Positions 16,018-24,419 of a stretch of DNA of 64,000 nt are shown here, one piece after another. Numbering within the stretch: the stretch's first letter is position 1; each line of letters starts with the position of its first letter. Made by a program: the position numbers and the translations under genes. The notes under the pieces were generated by a model that saw only the letters and a program-made list of their open reading frames with translations, had not been told where the DNA came from and ran no database searches. The DNA is from Flavobacterium gelatinilyticum (GTDB lineage Bacteria; Bacteroidota; Bacteroidia; Flavobacteriales; Flavobacteriaceae): assembly GCF_027111295.1 (NCBI RefSeq), contig NZ_CP114287.1, forward strand, positions 930,001 through 994,000, read 5' to 3'.

Positions 16018-16698
16018 ATGAACACAACAGCATTAACAAGACAAAATCAATCATCAAAGCCTTTATTGAAAACAAACGTTTCAACATTAGAAAGAATCCT
16101 GATGGTCACCAGCGGTGCTTATCTAATTTACAACGGACTTTCAAAAGAAAATAAAAGCATTGCCCAGGCGGGTGCCGGAGGCGCAATGTTATTACGAGGA
16201 ATTTCAGGTTACTGTCCTGTTTATGATGCAGCAGGACATTTAATTAACGACAAGGCTTCAAATGTAAACATTAGAGTAAACAGTGTCATTAATAAACCCG
16301 TGAACGAAATATACGCTTTTTGGAGAAATCTGGAAAACCTTCCAAAATTCATGAATCACCTTGATTCTATAAGAACGATTAGTTCTACTATTTCAGAATG
16401 GACAGCAAAAGGTCCGGCAGGAATTGGAAGAATTTCCTGGAATGCAGAAATCATAAAAGATGAAAAAGACCAGCTGCTAAGCTGGAATTCTATAGAAGGC
16501 TCCAGTATTAAGAATGCCGGAAAAGTCGTTTTTAAACCAAAAGGAAATACCACAGAGCTTGATATTACCATCTCGTACCATGCCCCGCTTGGAGTGGCGG
16601 GAGAAAGTGCCGCTAAACTTTTAAATCCGTATTTTGAGAAACTGGTTAAAGACGATATTTCCAATCTAAAAGTATATCTTGAATCACATGAGGAATAA
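16018..16698 (+). CDS. DUF2892 plus SRPBCC (polyketide cyclase/START-like) membrane protein
   Basis: 226 residues. The N-terminal third is a DUF2892/YgaP-like membrane module (about 24-70: VSTLERILMVTSGAYLIYNG, then AGAGGAMLLRGISGYCPVY). The C-terminal part (about 85-225) is an SRPBCC ligand-binding fold, with VNSVINKPVNEIYAFWRNLENLPKFMNHL, a typical cyclase/dehydrase start, and LDITISYHAPLG. The hydrophobic cavity probably binds a lipid or aromatic ligand at the inner membrane. This fusion is common in Bacteroidota and is often linked to general stress genes. The start shares the ATTAAAAG-TATG leader seen at the hydrolase gene at 1113. It is followed by its own terminator. Confidence 0.9.
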   Translation: MNTTALTRQNQSSKPLLKTNVSTLERILMVTSGAYLIYNGLSKENKSIAQAGAGGAMLLRGISGYCPVYDAAGHLINDKASNVNIRVNSVINKPVNEIYAFWRNLENLPKFMNHLDSIRTISSTISEWTAKGPAGIGRISWNAEIIKDEKDQLLSWNSIEGSSIKNAGKVVFKPKGNTTELDITISYHAPLGVAGESAAKLLNPYFEKLVKDDISNLKVYLESHEE

Positions 16699-16736
16699 AA
16701 TACTTTCCTGTTTCAGGTATTTATTTTTTGTTGAAG

Positions 16737-16764
16737 CGCCTCTGAATTAATTCAGGGGCGTTTT
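16737..16764 (+). terminator. terminator of the SRPBCC gene
   Basis: 12-bp stem CGCCTCTGAATT / AATTCAGGGGCG with one G-U pair and no spacer (the real loop is a few inner bases), followed by TTTTCATTTTT. Confidence 0.85.
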
Positions 16765-16803
16765 CATTTTTAAAATCAATCCAGTAACTGTAACTTATAT
16801 TCC

Positions 16804-16836
16804 AAAAAAGAGCGGAAAAATTTTCCGCTCTTTTTT
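16804..16836. terminator. bidirectional hairpin between convergent genes
   Basis: AAAAAAGAGCGGAAAA pairs with TTTTCCGCTCTTTTTT; it overlaps the stop codon of the minus-strand gene at 16835. A and T tracts on both sides allow function on either strand. Confidence 0.85.
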
Positions 16837-17086
16837 AGATTTTACTGTTTTCAGTTTCTTCATTACTGTGGTTTCCTGCATTTTCTTTACTCTGAAGTTC
16901 CTCCCATTCACTTTCGTCGCCCCAGTCGCCAGTATTCTGCTGAACAGGATTTTCTTCCGTTTCTTTTTCCCGGTCTTTGTTTTCAGAAAAATACATTTGG
17001 TATCCCAAAATTGGACTCCAAACAGGTTCCTGATTACGATCGTTACCCTGAAATAATGAATCGTTATTGGTGTTTCTTGTTTCCAT
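16835..17086 (-). CDS. hypothetical acidic hydrophilic protein
   Basis: 83 residues, unrecognised. Very rich in Glu, Asn and Asp with no hydrophobic core (DREKETEENPVQQNTGDWGDESEWEELQ), so probably disordered. It resembles the small acidic proteins at 21219 and 30673, a recurring type here that may belong to the stress response. Its stop codon lies inside the terminator hairpin. Confidence 0.6.
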   Translation of the reverse strand: METRNTNNDSLFQGNDRNQEPVWSPILGYQMYFSENKDREKETEENPVQQNTGDWGDESEWEELQSKENAGNHSNEETENSKI

Positions 17087-17424
17087 TTTACTCGAACATT
17101 TTTTGCAGATCAGCTAAAAAAGCCGAAACACAAGATTAATTATTGTTTATCTAACTTCAAAATTCAGCATAATTCTCTTACTCCTGTTACAACATTCTGT
17201 TTCAGGTTTACAGTTTTCCTTTGTAAATCAAATCTATAAATCCAAGGAGTTAAACTGGCAATTAAAATTAAAAAATGCAAATTATATAACGCTCAAAGTT
17301 TTATTTGTAAGAAAGAACAGCAAAGTGCTGATAAATTTGCCTTATACATCCTAAAGTAAATTTTTTACTTGAAAATACCCCGCATACTAATCTTATTTAC
17401 AACTACTTTACTTAACTCAACACT
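17087..17424 (+). promoter_or_regulatory. 338-bp gap with a promoter for the glycosyltransferase gene
   Basis: Non-coding and AT-rich. TAAATTTG at 17332-17339 matches the -7 consensus TAnnTTTG, 85 bp before the start at 17425. The nearest TTG (17305-17307) is 24 bp upstream of it, a little far. Nothing else recognised. Confidence 0.45.
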
Positions 17425-18540
17425 ATGATCAATAATTTAAAAGAAACAAGTTTCAGCAGTACTACAGAAATACCGTTATCAGAACAGGCGCAATATTACG
17501 ATATGATTGTGTTCAGTCATTTAAGATGGCAGCATGTATACCAGCGTCCGCAGCAAATCATCAGCCGAATGGCAGAAACCATGAAGGTTTTGGTTATTGA
17601 AGAACCAATTCGAAATCCTGAAAATGAAAACCCGGGCGATTTAATTATAATTAATGAAAAACTTCACATATTACAACCTAACACATTTAATATTGAATCA
17701 ATTGCATCTATAATTCCATCTTTTGTAAAAAGTAAAAACATTCAGACAGGATGGTTTTGCTCGGCCGAATTTTGTTCGCTTCTGGATTATTTTCAGTTCG
17801 ATACCACTGTGTACGACTGCATGGAAGAACTTTCGCCTTCAAACACAAGCGCGGCATTACTGGATCAGGAAAAATACCTTATTGCCAGTGCTGATATAAT
17901 TTTTACTGAAACAAAAGCATTATTTCAGTCCAAAAAACAGCTTCACGACAATGTGCATTATTTTCCAGGCTCTGTAGATGAGGCACATTTCGCAAAAGCA
18001 CTCAATAACATCTCGATTCCGGCCGATATTGGCGACTTACCATCTCCAGTAGTGGGCTACTACGGAATAATCGATCAGAGGCTTGATTTTGACCTTTTAC
18101 AAAAAACAGCACAAAAACTTCCCGAAGTTTCATTTGTATTAATTGGTCCATCAGATAAAAAACTGGAGCTGCCGGAAGAATCCAACATACATTATCTGGG
18201 AATGAAATGTTACAACGAACTGCCCTATTACTTAAAATCATTTGATATAGCGATGATGCCGCTTAACAATCAAAAAAATACCGGTCCTGTAAACGTACTG
18301 GAATATATGGCTGCCAGAAAACCCATTATATCAACCAAAATTTCAGATGCGGTACATGACTGTATCACCTGCGTAAACGTAGTAGAAACTGCTGATCAAT
18401 TTGCTGATACGATTTCTTTCTTAAATCAAAAAACAGACCGCCAGTCTCTTGAAATCGAATACCGCAGTGTTCTTAAAAAAACGTCTTGGGACGAAACGGT
18501 GCAGCAAATGAAATCGGTTATAAAATTTTTCGCGAAGTAA
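17425..18540 (+). CDS. glycosyltransferase family 4-like protein
   Basis: 371 residues with a two-domain GT-B shape. The N-terminal domain opens with MIVFSHLRWQHVYQRPQQI near residue 28, the start seen in bacterial capsule or EPS glycosyltransferases. The C-terminal domain carries VVGYYGIIDQRLDF near 208, then IGPSDKKLELPEESNIHYLG, and the nucleotide-sugar loop GPVNVLEYMAARKPIIS near 290. In family 4 the Glu of the EX7E-type region contacts the sugar nucleotide; one Glu (VLEYMA) is seen. Cytoplasmic, acting on a cell-surface glycan or glycolipid of unknown structure. It is followed by a GH-A hydrolase gene across a poly-A tract, probably as one transcription unit. Confidence 0.85.
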   Translation: MINNLKETSFSSTTEIPLSEQAQYYDMIVFSHLRWQHVYQRPQQIISRMAETMKVLVIEEPIRNPENENPGDLIIINEKLHILQPNTFNIESIASIIPSFVKSKNIQTGWFCSAEFCSLLDYFQFDTTVYDCMEELSPSNTSAALLDQEKYLIASADIIFTETKALFQSKKQLHDNVHYFPGSVDEAHFAKALNNISIPADIGDLPSPVVGYYGIIDQRLDFDLLQKTAQKLPEVSFVLIGPSDKKLELPEESNIHYLGMKCYNELPYYLKSFDIAMMPLNNQKNTGPVNVLEYMAARKPIISTKISDAVHDCITCVNVVETADQFADTISFLNQKTDRQSLEIEYRSVLKKTSWDETVQQMKSVIKFFAK

Positions 18541-18577
18541 TTACACACAACTAATTAACTAACAACACAATAACCAG

Positions 18578-18610
<33 letters not shown>

Positions 18611-18631
18611 ATTTATTAAAACTGATTTATA

Positions 18632-19771
18632 ATGGAAAAATTCAATACTTTTTTTATGGGCGGTTTCGAATGTGCCGATCACATTAACCGTTCCGGCGAA
18701 AGAATTAATCTCTTAAAAGAAACACAGCATGATGTTCGTTTTCATGACGACTATGAGGCTCTTGCAGGAATAGGCATAAAAACAGTACGTGAAGGAATCT
18801 GCTGGAGCGAAGTCGAAAAAACTCCCGGAGTTTTTGATTTTTCTGAAGTACTGAACCGTATGAAAGCAGCCGAAAAACTAGGAATCCAGCAAATCTGGGA
18901 TCTGATTCATTTTGGTTATCCTGACGGGCTTTTTCCTACTCATCCTCAGTTTTGCAAACGTTTTGAACAGTTATGCGAGGCTTTTGCGCTTTTTTACAAA
19001 GCCAATTCCAAACAACCTTTATTTGTTGTTCCAATAAACGAAATCAGCTTTTTATCCTGGCATTCGGGAGATGTTCGCGGTACGGTTCCTTTTGCTGTAA
19101 ACTCGGGCTGGGATATGAAATACCATTTATGCAAAGCGGCGATAATTGGCATCAAGAAACTTAAAAACATCGATCCTGACTGCACGATCATTCTCGTTGA
19201 ACCTTTAGTAAAAATTCACGCCACCGAAACGCATCATCATGTATTGGACATGAACGAACATCAGTTTCAGGCCATGGATATTATTGCAGGATACATGTGT
19301 CCGGAACTGGGAGGTTCTGAGGATTTTTTAGAAATTCTGGGTTTCAATTACTACTGGGACTGTCAATGGGAAGTAAACAGCAAACCGCTGGAATGGCCGG
19401 ATACCGAAGAAAAAAGAACGTCGCTTTCAGAGCTTCTTGAAACAGCTTATAAAAGATACAACAAACCTGTATTTATTTCAGAAACAGGGCATTTTGGTAC
19501 AGAACGTGCAGAATGGCTTGAAGAGATTACAGCAGAATGTATAGACGCTAAAAACAACGGTGTAAACCTATTAGGTATCTGTATTTTTCCGGTAATCGAC
19601 AGACCTGACTGGGATGATCTAAACAGTTATTGCGACTGCGGTATCTGGGATTTAGACGAAAATAAAAATCGTATACCCAATCAGCCTTATATTGATGCTA
19701 TTGCAGAAGCACAGGAAAATGTAAAAACTTCAAAAAATGTAATGAATCATCTCGTAGATTTTTTCAAATAA
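18632..19771 (+). CDS. clan GH-A (GH1/GH5-like) glycoside hydrolase-like protein
   Basis: 379 residues, a TIM barrel. The start has the GH1-like MGGFECADHINRSGERI, followed by GIKTVREGICWSEVEKTPGVFDFS. The acid/base Glu is in PINEISFLSWHSG near 135-147, and the nucleophile is probably in VFISETGHFGTE near 285. Length fits, but the sequence lies outside typical GH1 beta-glucosidases and has no signal peptide, so it may act inside the cell on glycosides. Pairing with the glycosyltransferase suggests remodelling or quality control of a glycan. Substrate unknown. A strong terminator follows. Confidence 0.75.
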   Translation: MEKFNTFFMGGFECADHINRSGERINLLKETQHDVRFHDDYEALAGIGIKTVREGICWSEVEKTPGVFDFSEVLNRMKAAEKLGIQQIWDLIHFGYPDGLFPTHPQFCKRFEQLCEAFALFYKANSKQPLFVVPINEISFLSWHSGDVRGTVPFAVNSGWDMKYHLCKAAIIGIKKLKNIDPDCTIILVEPLVKIHATETHHHVLDMNEHQFQAMDIIAGYMCPELGGSEDFLEILGFNYYWDCQWEVNSKPLEWPDTEEKRTSLSELLETAYKRYNKPVFISETGHFGTERAEWLEEITAECIDAKNNGVNLLGICIFPVIDRPDWDDLNSYCDCGIWDLDENKNRIPNQPYIDAIAEAQENVKTSKNVMNHLVDFFK

Positions 19772-19799
19772 AATAGAAAAAAAGCACATCAACATATAG

Positions 19800-19840
19800 A
19801 ACCTGCGGTCAGTTAAGTCAGACTGCAGGTTTCTTTTTTT
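19800..19840 (+). terminator. terminator after the GH-A hydrolase gene
   Basis: 11-bp stem AACCTGCGGTC / GACTGCAGGTT with one wobble pair and a 10-nt loop, followed by TTCTTTTTTTT. Confidence 0.85.
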
Positions 19841-20041
19841 TGGGCTGAATTCGAAAAAAATCCATTTAATACAAAACTGCATCATTACTAGAACCAAACA
19901 CTTATAACACATTGTTTTACAGATAGGTATTCTATAAAAACGATTTTATATTTTATAAAAATTCTTAAAAAACTGTGCTTAAATTTATATAAGGATTTAA
20001 AAATCAAAAAATTATACAGAACAAATAAAAACCATTAAAAT

Positions 20042-20446
20042 ATGAAGGCGGAAGGCAATAATAAAAAACTGATTAATGAACAAATGTCAAACGAAAGAAC
20101 ATTCCTGTCCTGGATTCGAACCGGAATTGGAATCATGGTTTTTGGGTTCGTTATCGTGAAATTTTCATTATTTGTCAATCAGCTTCCTTCTACGCTTTTT
20201 AAAGATTCTAATATTCCAAAAAACGGATTTACGATTATAATTGGTATTCTTCTCGTACTCTCCGGAGCCTTAATGATTGTTTGCTCGTACTGGAAATACA
20301 AACAGACTCATAAATTATTACAGCAGGGCGAATATTTATATTCCACTTTGCTTCTTACGGTACTTACGGTAATTATTTTTTTAATGAGCATTATAATCAT
20401 CACCTATCTGGTAATTGCCGCCTATCCTTTTAATTTTTCGATATGA
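20042..20446 (+). CDS. DUF202 (YidH-like) membrane protein
   Basis: 134 residues. The family start ANERTFLSWIRTGIG is present as SNERTFLSWIRTGIGIMVFG, followed by three predicted membrane helices: about 28-47, 63-82 (FTIIIGILLVLSGALMI) and 103-126 (LLLTVLTVIIFLMSIIII). Function of the family is unknown; it lies in the inner membrane. It overlaps the next gene by 4 bp (ATGA), so the two are translationally coupled. Confidence 0.9.
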   Translation: MKAEGNNKKLINEQMSNERTFLSWIRTGIGIMVFGFVIVKFSLFVNQLPSTLFKDSNIPKNGFTIIIGILLVLSGALMIVCSYWKYKQTHKLLQQGEYLYSTLLLTVLTVIIFLMSIIIITYLVIAAYPFNFSI

Positions 20447-21162
20447 GCATCGCTGCCCGCATATTAGCTAATACTCAAAACAGACAATATCCGCTTCCTG
20501 AAAAGAACTGGAAATATTACCAGGAATGGCATAAAACCATATTTTTTCATTGGGAAGTTCCGGTTTATTTTTTAGAAGAATATATTCCCGATGGCCTTGA
20601 GCTTGATCTCTACCAAAACATGGCGTGGGTTTCGGTGGTTTCATTTGAGGTAAAAAACAGGACACTTCGCAATATGCCGGCTTTTCCGTATCTCTCAAAT
20701 TTTGAAGAAATCAACGTGAGAACTTATGTTACCAAGAACGGAATTCGTGGAATTTACATGTTTTCAATCGAAACCAATAAACTGATCGAAGTATTATTAT
20801 CAAAGTTATTTGCAGGACTTCCGTATCAAAAATCAGAAATTAAACGGTCCGGAGACGAACTCAGATCCTCCAATAAAAAACTCGAACATATACTGGACAT
20901 TACCATTGGAGCCCATGCACCCATTCTGCATAAAACCGCGCTGGATTTGTGGCTGACCGAAAGATATGCTTTATACGAAGTCTGCGGTACTAAGTTATGC
21001 CGTTTTGATATTCATCACGCCGAATGGAACCTGAGCAATCTTGATGTCACTATACGCGACATATGCTACGATGCCGGAAAATACACCATCAACATCTATC
21101 CCGACACTATTCAGTACTCAGAAAAAATCGAAGTACTGTTTTGGGATAAAATTGAAGTTTAG
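20443..21162 (+). CDS. DUF2071 (YqjF-like) protein
   Basis: 239 residues of the DUF2071/YqjF family: FFHWEVPVYFLEEYIPDGLELDLYQNMAWVSVVSFEV near residue 35-70, NFEEINVRTYVTKNGIRGIYMFSIE near 85-110 and a C-terminal strand KIEVLFWDKIEV. Members have an acetoacetate-decarboxylase-like fold and no known reaction. No signal peptide. It overlaps the DUF202 gene by 4 bp. Confidence 0.88.
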   Translation: MSIAARILANTQNRQYPLPEKNWKYYQEWHKTIFFHWEVPVYFLEEYIPDGLELDLYQNMAWVSVVSFEVKNRTLRNMPAFPYLSNFEEINVRTYVTKNGIRGIYMFSIETNKLIEVLLSKLFAGLPYQKSEIKRSGDELRSSNKKLEHILDITIGAHAPILHKTALDLWLTERYALYEVCGTKLCRFDIHHAEWNLSNLDVTIRDICYDAGKYTINIYPDTIQYSEKIEVLFWDKIEV

Positions 21163-21218
21163 CATACAAAACAGGACACAACAATAATAAGAACAAACAA
21201 ACTTAAAAAAGCATCATT

Positions 21219-21461
21219 ATGAATTTAGACGAAAAAGAAAACTACCGTCAGGACGACGTGTATTTTCACAGTGAAAATCCGGAAGACGACTTTGACAGAA
21301 AATTCAATGAAGAAGATCAGGATGAAGAAGATAATCTGGAAGATGAAGACACAGATTTCGATCAGGAAGATCTCGACGACGGAGACGGCGATCTGGATGA
21401 AGAATTAGATGAAGAATTAGATGAAGATCTCGATACCGACCCTAACCGAAACAATTTCTAA
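21219..21461 (+). CDS. small highly acidic repeat protein
   Basis: 80 residues, of which about half are Asp or Glu (DDFDRKFNEEDQDEEDN, DLDEELDEELDEDLD). A 12-bp unit encoding DEEL is directly repeated near the 3' end (about 21398-21425), so the length may vary. Probably disordered and cytoplasmic; it might bind cations or basic proteins. No family recognised. A terminator follows. Confidence 0.7.
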   Translation: MNLDEKENYRQDDVYFHSENPEDDFDRKFNEEDQDEEDNLEDEDTDFDQEDLDDGDGDLDEELDEELDEDLDTDPNRNNF

Positions 21462-21470
21462 AAAACACAA

Positions 21471-21500
21471 AACCGTCTGGTACTTCATCAGGCGGTTTTT
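21471..21500 (+). terminator. terminator after the acidic protein gene
   Basis: Stem AACCGTCTGG / TCAGGCGGTT with two wobble pairs, followed by TTTTTC. It also separates the convergent DUF763 gene. Confidence 0.75.
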
Positions 21501-21537
21501 CTGCCTGAATTGTGAGTTGTTAATGTGAATTTATTTT

Positions 21538-22758
21538 CTAAAATAATTCCAGTTGATTCCCCGGAGGCAAGGGTTTCTTTTTAGGAGGTTTTGCATCGCC
21601 AAAAACTGTTTTGCCGCCGTATTTATAAGATTCGGTCCTTTCTCTTTGAATCAGGGCATCAAAATTAGAATTGGGCGTAAAACTTTCCTCTGCCCTTCTT
21701 GAAATTTCAGATAATTTCTGAATAGCACTTATTTTATCACTGTTTCCAATTTTTGCACGGTTAATCGCTCTTTGAAGCGTATCAATCGTTTCATCGTAGA
21801 TATTTACCGGAACAGGAAACGGATGTCCGTCTTTACCACCGTGAGCAAATGAAAAACGTGCAGGGTCTTCAAAACGTGTCGGTGTTCCGTAAATAATTTC
21901 GCTTACCAATGCCAGCGACTGTAAGGCTCTTGGCCCCATTCCTTTTAAAAGCAATAATTCCTCGAAATCTTCCGGACGATTCTCGTGCGTTACCCAAAGC
22001 ATCGCTCCCAGCCTTTTCATATTCACATCCTCCATTCTCACATCATGATGCGCAGGCATTATTAAGTGCTGCATTTCTTTGATGATCTTGGTTGGGGATT
22101 CTTTGGCGAGTTCCAAAATTCCATCTCTCGATTTTGAAGCGGCCTGAGCAGTAAGATTCAAAATACTTCCCTGGTTTTCGCCATAAATAAAAGTATGCGG
22201 TTCGTTTATAAACGACTGCAAATCCTGCGAATGCCAATGGTATCTTCTGGCCGTCTGCGAATTAGGGTTCATTCCCTGCTGAATCACCGCCCACTGCCCT
22301 TTGTTATCTACAATAAAATTATGCTGATACAGCTGAAAACCATCCTGAATAGCAGTATTATCTACTTTTGCGGCGAGTCTGCTGCAATTGGCCAGATTAT
22401 GACCATCGAGTCCGGTTTTATCACCCACAAATAAAAGTTCCTGCGGGGTTAAGGTCGAATGTTTTCCTTTACCGCCGCAAATATAAATACCGAGTTCTTT
22501 TGAATGCGGATTAACGGATTTTTTTAATGCACCAAGAACAGAAGTGGTAATTCCGGATGAATGCCAGTCCATTCCCATAACCGCACCAAAACTCTGAAAC
22601 CAAAACGGATTACTCAGTTTACTGATTACTTCTGAAGTCGAAAACTCCATAGCAATCGTTTCTACAATAGCCAGACCGAGTTTAGACATGCGTTCAGCAA
22701 GCCATAACGGAACATGTCCGTAATGCAAAGGAAGATCTGCTGTACCTGAACGCTTCAT
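21538..22758 (-). CDS. DUF763 protein
   Basis: 406 residues of the DUF763 family, found mostly in thermophiles and archaea with scattered Bacteroidota members. It opens MKRSGTADLPLHYGHVPLWLAERM, then IYICGGKGKHSTLTPQE near 92, and has a helix-hairpin-helix-like LLLLKGMGPRALQSLALVSEIIYG near 270. The C-terminus is basic (GDAKPPKKKPLPPG). Predicted to bind nucleic acid; no reaction known. The spread of the family suggests horizontal movement, but the gene looks intact. Confidence 0.88.
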   Translation of the reverse strand: MKRSGTADLPLHYGHVPLWLAERMSKLGLAIVETIAMEFSTSEVISKLSNPFWFQSFGAVMGMDWHSSGITTSVLGALKKSVNPHSKELGIYICGGKGKHSTLTPQELLFVGDKTGLDGHNLANCSRLAAKVDNTAIQDGFQLYQHNFIVDNKGQWAVIQQGMNPNSQTARRYHWHSQDLQSFINEPHTFIYGENQGSILNLTAQAASKSRDGILELAKESPTKIIKEMQHLIMPAHHDVRMEDVNMKRLGAMLWVTHENRPEDFEELLLLKGMGPRALQSLALVSEIIYGTPTRFEDPARFSFAHGGKDGHPFPVPVNIYDETIDTLQRAINRAKIGNSDKISAIQKLSEISRRAEESFTPNSNFDALIQRERTESYKYGGKTVFGDAKPPKKKPLPPGNQLELF

Positions 22759-22838
22759 TTATTTAGATTTTAAATACAAAAATACTTCAAAATAACCCGG
22801 CAGCATTTTAATTAACACTAAATGCCCGGAAATGAAAT

Positions 22839-24020
22839 TTATAGATTATTTTCGGCTTTTTTCCTTTTTCTCCAGTATAAAAGATATGCGATTCCCAATA
22901 CAAGAACTACTATATCGATCTGTATAATCTGCGGTATACGCATAATCTGGTCTTTGTAATAACTGCCTCCCAAAAGCGCTCCCAGTCCTATCCCGAGTTC
23001 CATCGAAATATACATCGTCGCAACAGCTTTCCCCCTGTGTTCGGGATTACTCAAATCAATTGTCCAGGCACTCACGGCCGGCGATAATATTCCGGTTCCA
23101 ACACCGTAAATTCCTGCCCCTATTAACAACATCTCAATATCCCTGCCCAGACTTATTACAAAAAGTGCAAAAGCAGTTATGATTAATCCGGCAAGAATTA
23201 CACTCGTACGTCCGTGTCGGTCAGAAACTTTTCCGGCGCCAAAACGAACCAATACCGATGTAACGGTAAAAGCGGTAAAAAACAATCCTTTGTTATTTGT
23301 TCCCAAATGTTCGCTCCAATCCGGAATTAAAGTTAGTATAAGTCCGAATGCCGTATAGGAAAGAAAAGTAATTATTCCGGCAGGAAATACATTTTTGTCA
23401 ATTATATCTTTTCTCCCGATTACAAACATCGATCTGCTCAGTTTTTCTTTTGCAGCCAGCGTTTCTTTCATATTCATTACGATAACAATAGATAAAAAAG
23501 CCAGAAATGACGAACAATAAAACATAACGTTTATTCCGTATAAATTCACAATCATACTTCCCAGAGCCGGTCCTAAAGCACCGCCAATGCTGAAACACAA
23601 ACCATGCATGCCCAATGCCTCACCCCAGCGGTGCTGCGGAATAATATCGGCTACATAGGCTGATGTTGCCGTGGGTTTAAATCCGGTCGAAAAACCGTGA
23701 ACCAGCCGAAGCAGTAAAAACCCTGAAACAGAACCCAAAACCGGGTAAAGAAACCCGCAGATTACACATACAGAAGATCCTACAGCCATAACAGGAACGC
23801 GTCCCCATTTATCGGTCAGTTTCCCGCTAAACGGACGTGATATTGCCGCTGTCAGAGTAAATAAGGAAATAATAAGGCCTTTATATTCGGCACCTCCCAG
23901 ACTGCTTAGATAGTTAGGAAGTTCCGGTATCATCATATTAAAACTGGATGAAAACAGCAGCGAACTCATACACAGCAGAATAAACTGCAGGGTATAAATT
24001 GATTTTTGGTTGTGTGACAT
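22839..24020 (-). CDS. MFS transporter
   Basis: 393 residues with 12 predicted membrane helices. Motif A is seen as GKLTDKWGRVPVM near residue 65 and, in the second half, GKVSDRHGRTSVI near 260. GFSTGFKPTATSAYVADIIP near 115 resembles the motif C region of drug:proton antiporters. Likely an inner-membrane efflux pump; substrate unknown. It precedes the DUF763 gene on the same strand by 80 bp. Confidence 0.9.
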   Translation of the reverse strand: MSHNQKSIYTLQFILLCMSSLLFSSSFNMMIPELPNYLSSLGGAEYKGLIISLFTLTAAISRPFSGKLTDKWGRVPVMAVGSSVCVICGFLYPVLGSVSGFLLLRLVHGFSTGFKPTATSAYVADIIPQHRWGEALGMHGLCFSIGGALGPALGSMIVNLYGINVMFYCSSFLAFLSIVIVMNMKETLAAKEKLSRSMFVIGRKDIIDKNVFPAGIITFLSYTAFGLILTLIPDWSEHLGTNNKGLFFTAFTVTSVLVRFGAGKVSDRHGRTSVILAGLIITAFALFVISLGRDIEMLLIGAGIYGVGTGILSPAVSAWTIDLSNPEHRGKAVATMYISMELGIGLGALLGGSYYKDQIMRIPQIIQIDIVVLVLGIAYLLYWRKRKKAENNL

Positions 24021-24419
24021 TATCGAATACTAAATAAACCGCCGCAAAAACAAACGGTAATTAAAAAGAAGAGTGCAAATTTAGTTCTTAAATTCTCTAA
24101 AATTTAAAATAATCATATAAAAAACAGCTTTAAAAAGAATTAAAATCCAAACTGCGGCTTTATTCTTTTTAAAGTGCATCAGGTTAAAATAAACGTGTTT
24201 TTAACACATAAAAAAGTATCACAATAAACACTTAAAGACGACTATAATTCGCCTGTTTTTTCATCATTTTTCTCTAACTTAGCGCACTGCATCTTAAACT
24301 ATAAGAGTAAAACAAACATTGTTTTTCTGCAAAGAACTGAATGAAAACACATTACTGCATTTTTTCTTACATTCTTAAGGGAAAACTCTTTTCTAATAAT
24401 TTTAGTTAATTGAAAAACT
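24021..24419. promoter_or_regulatory. 399-bp divergent gap before gnd
   Basis: Non-coding, AT-rich, contains the promoters for the MFS gene and the gnd operon. TAACTTAG at about 24278 is one base from the -7 consensus. No other signal was recognised. Confidence 0.4.
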
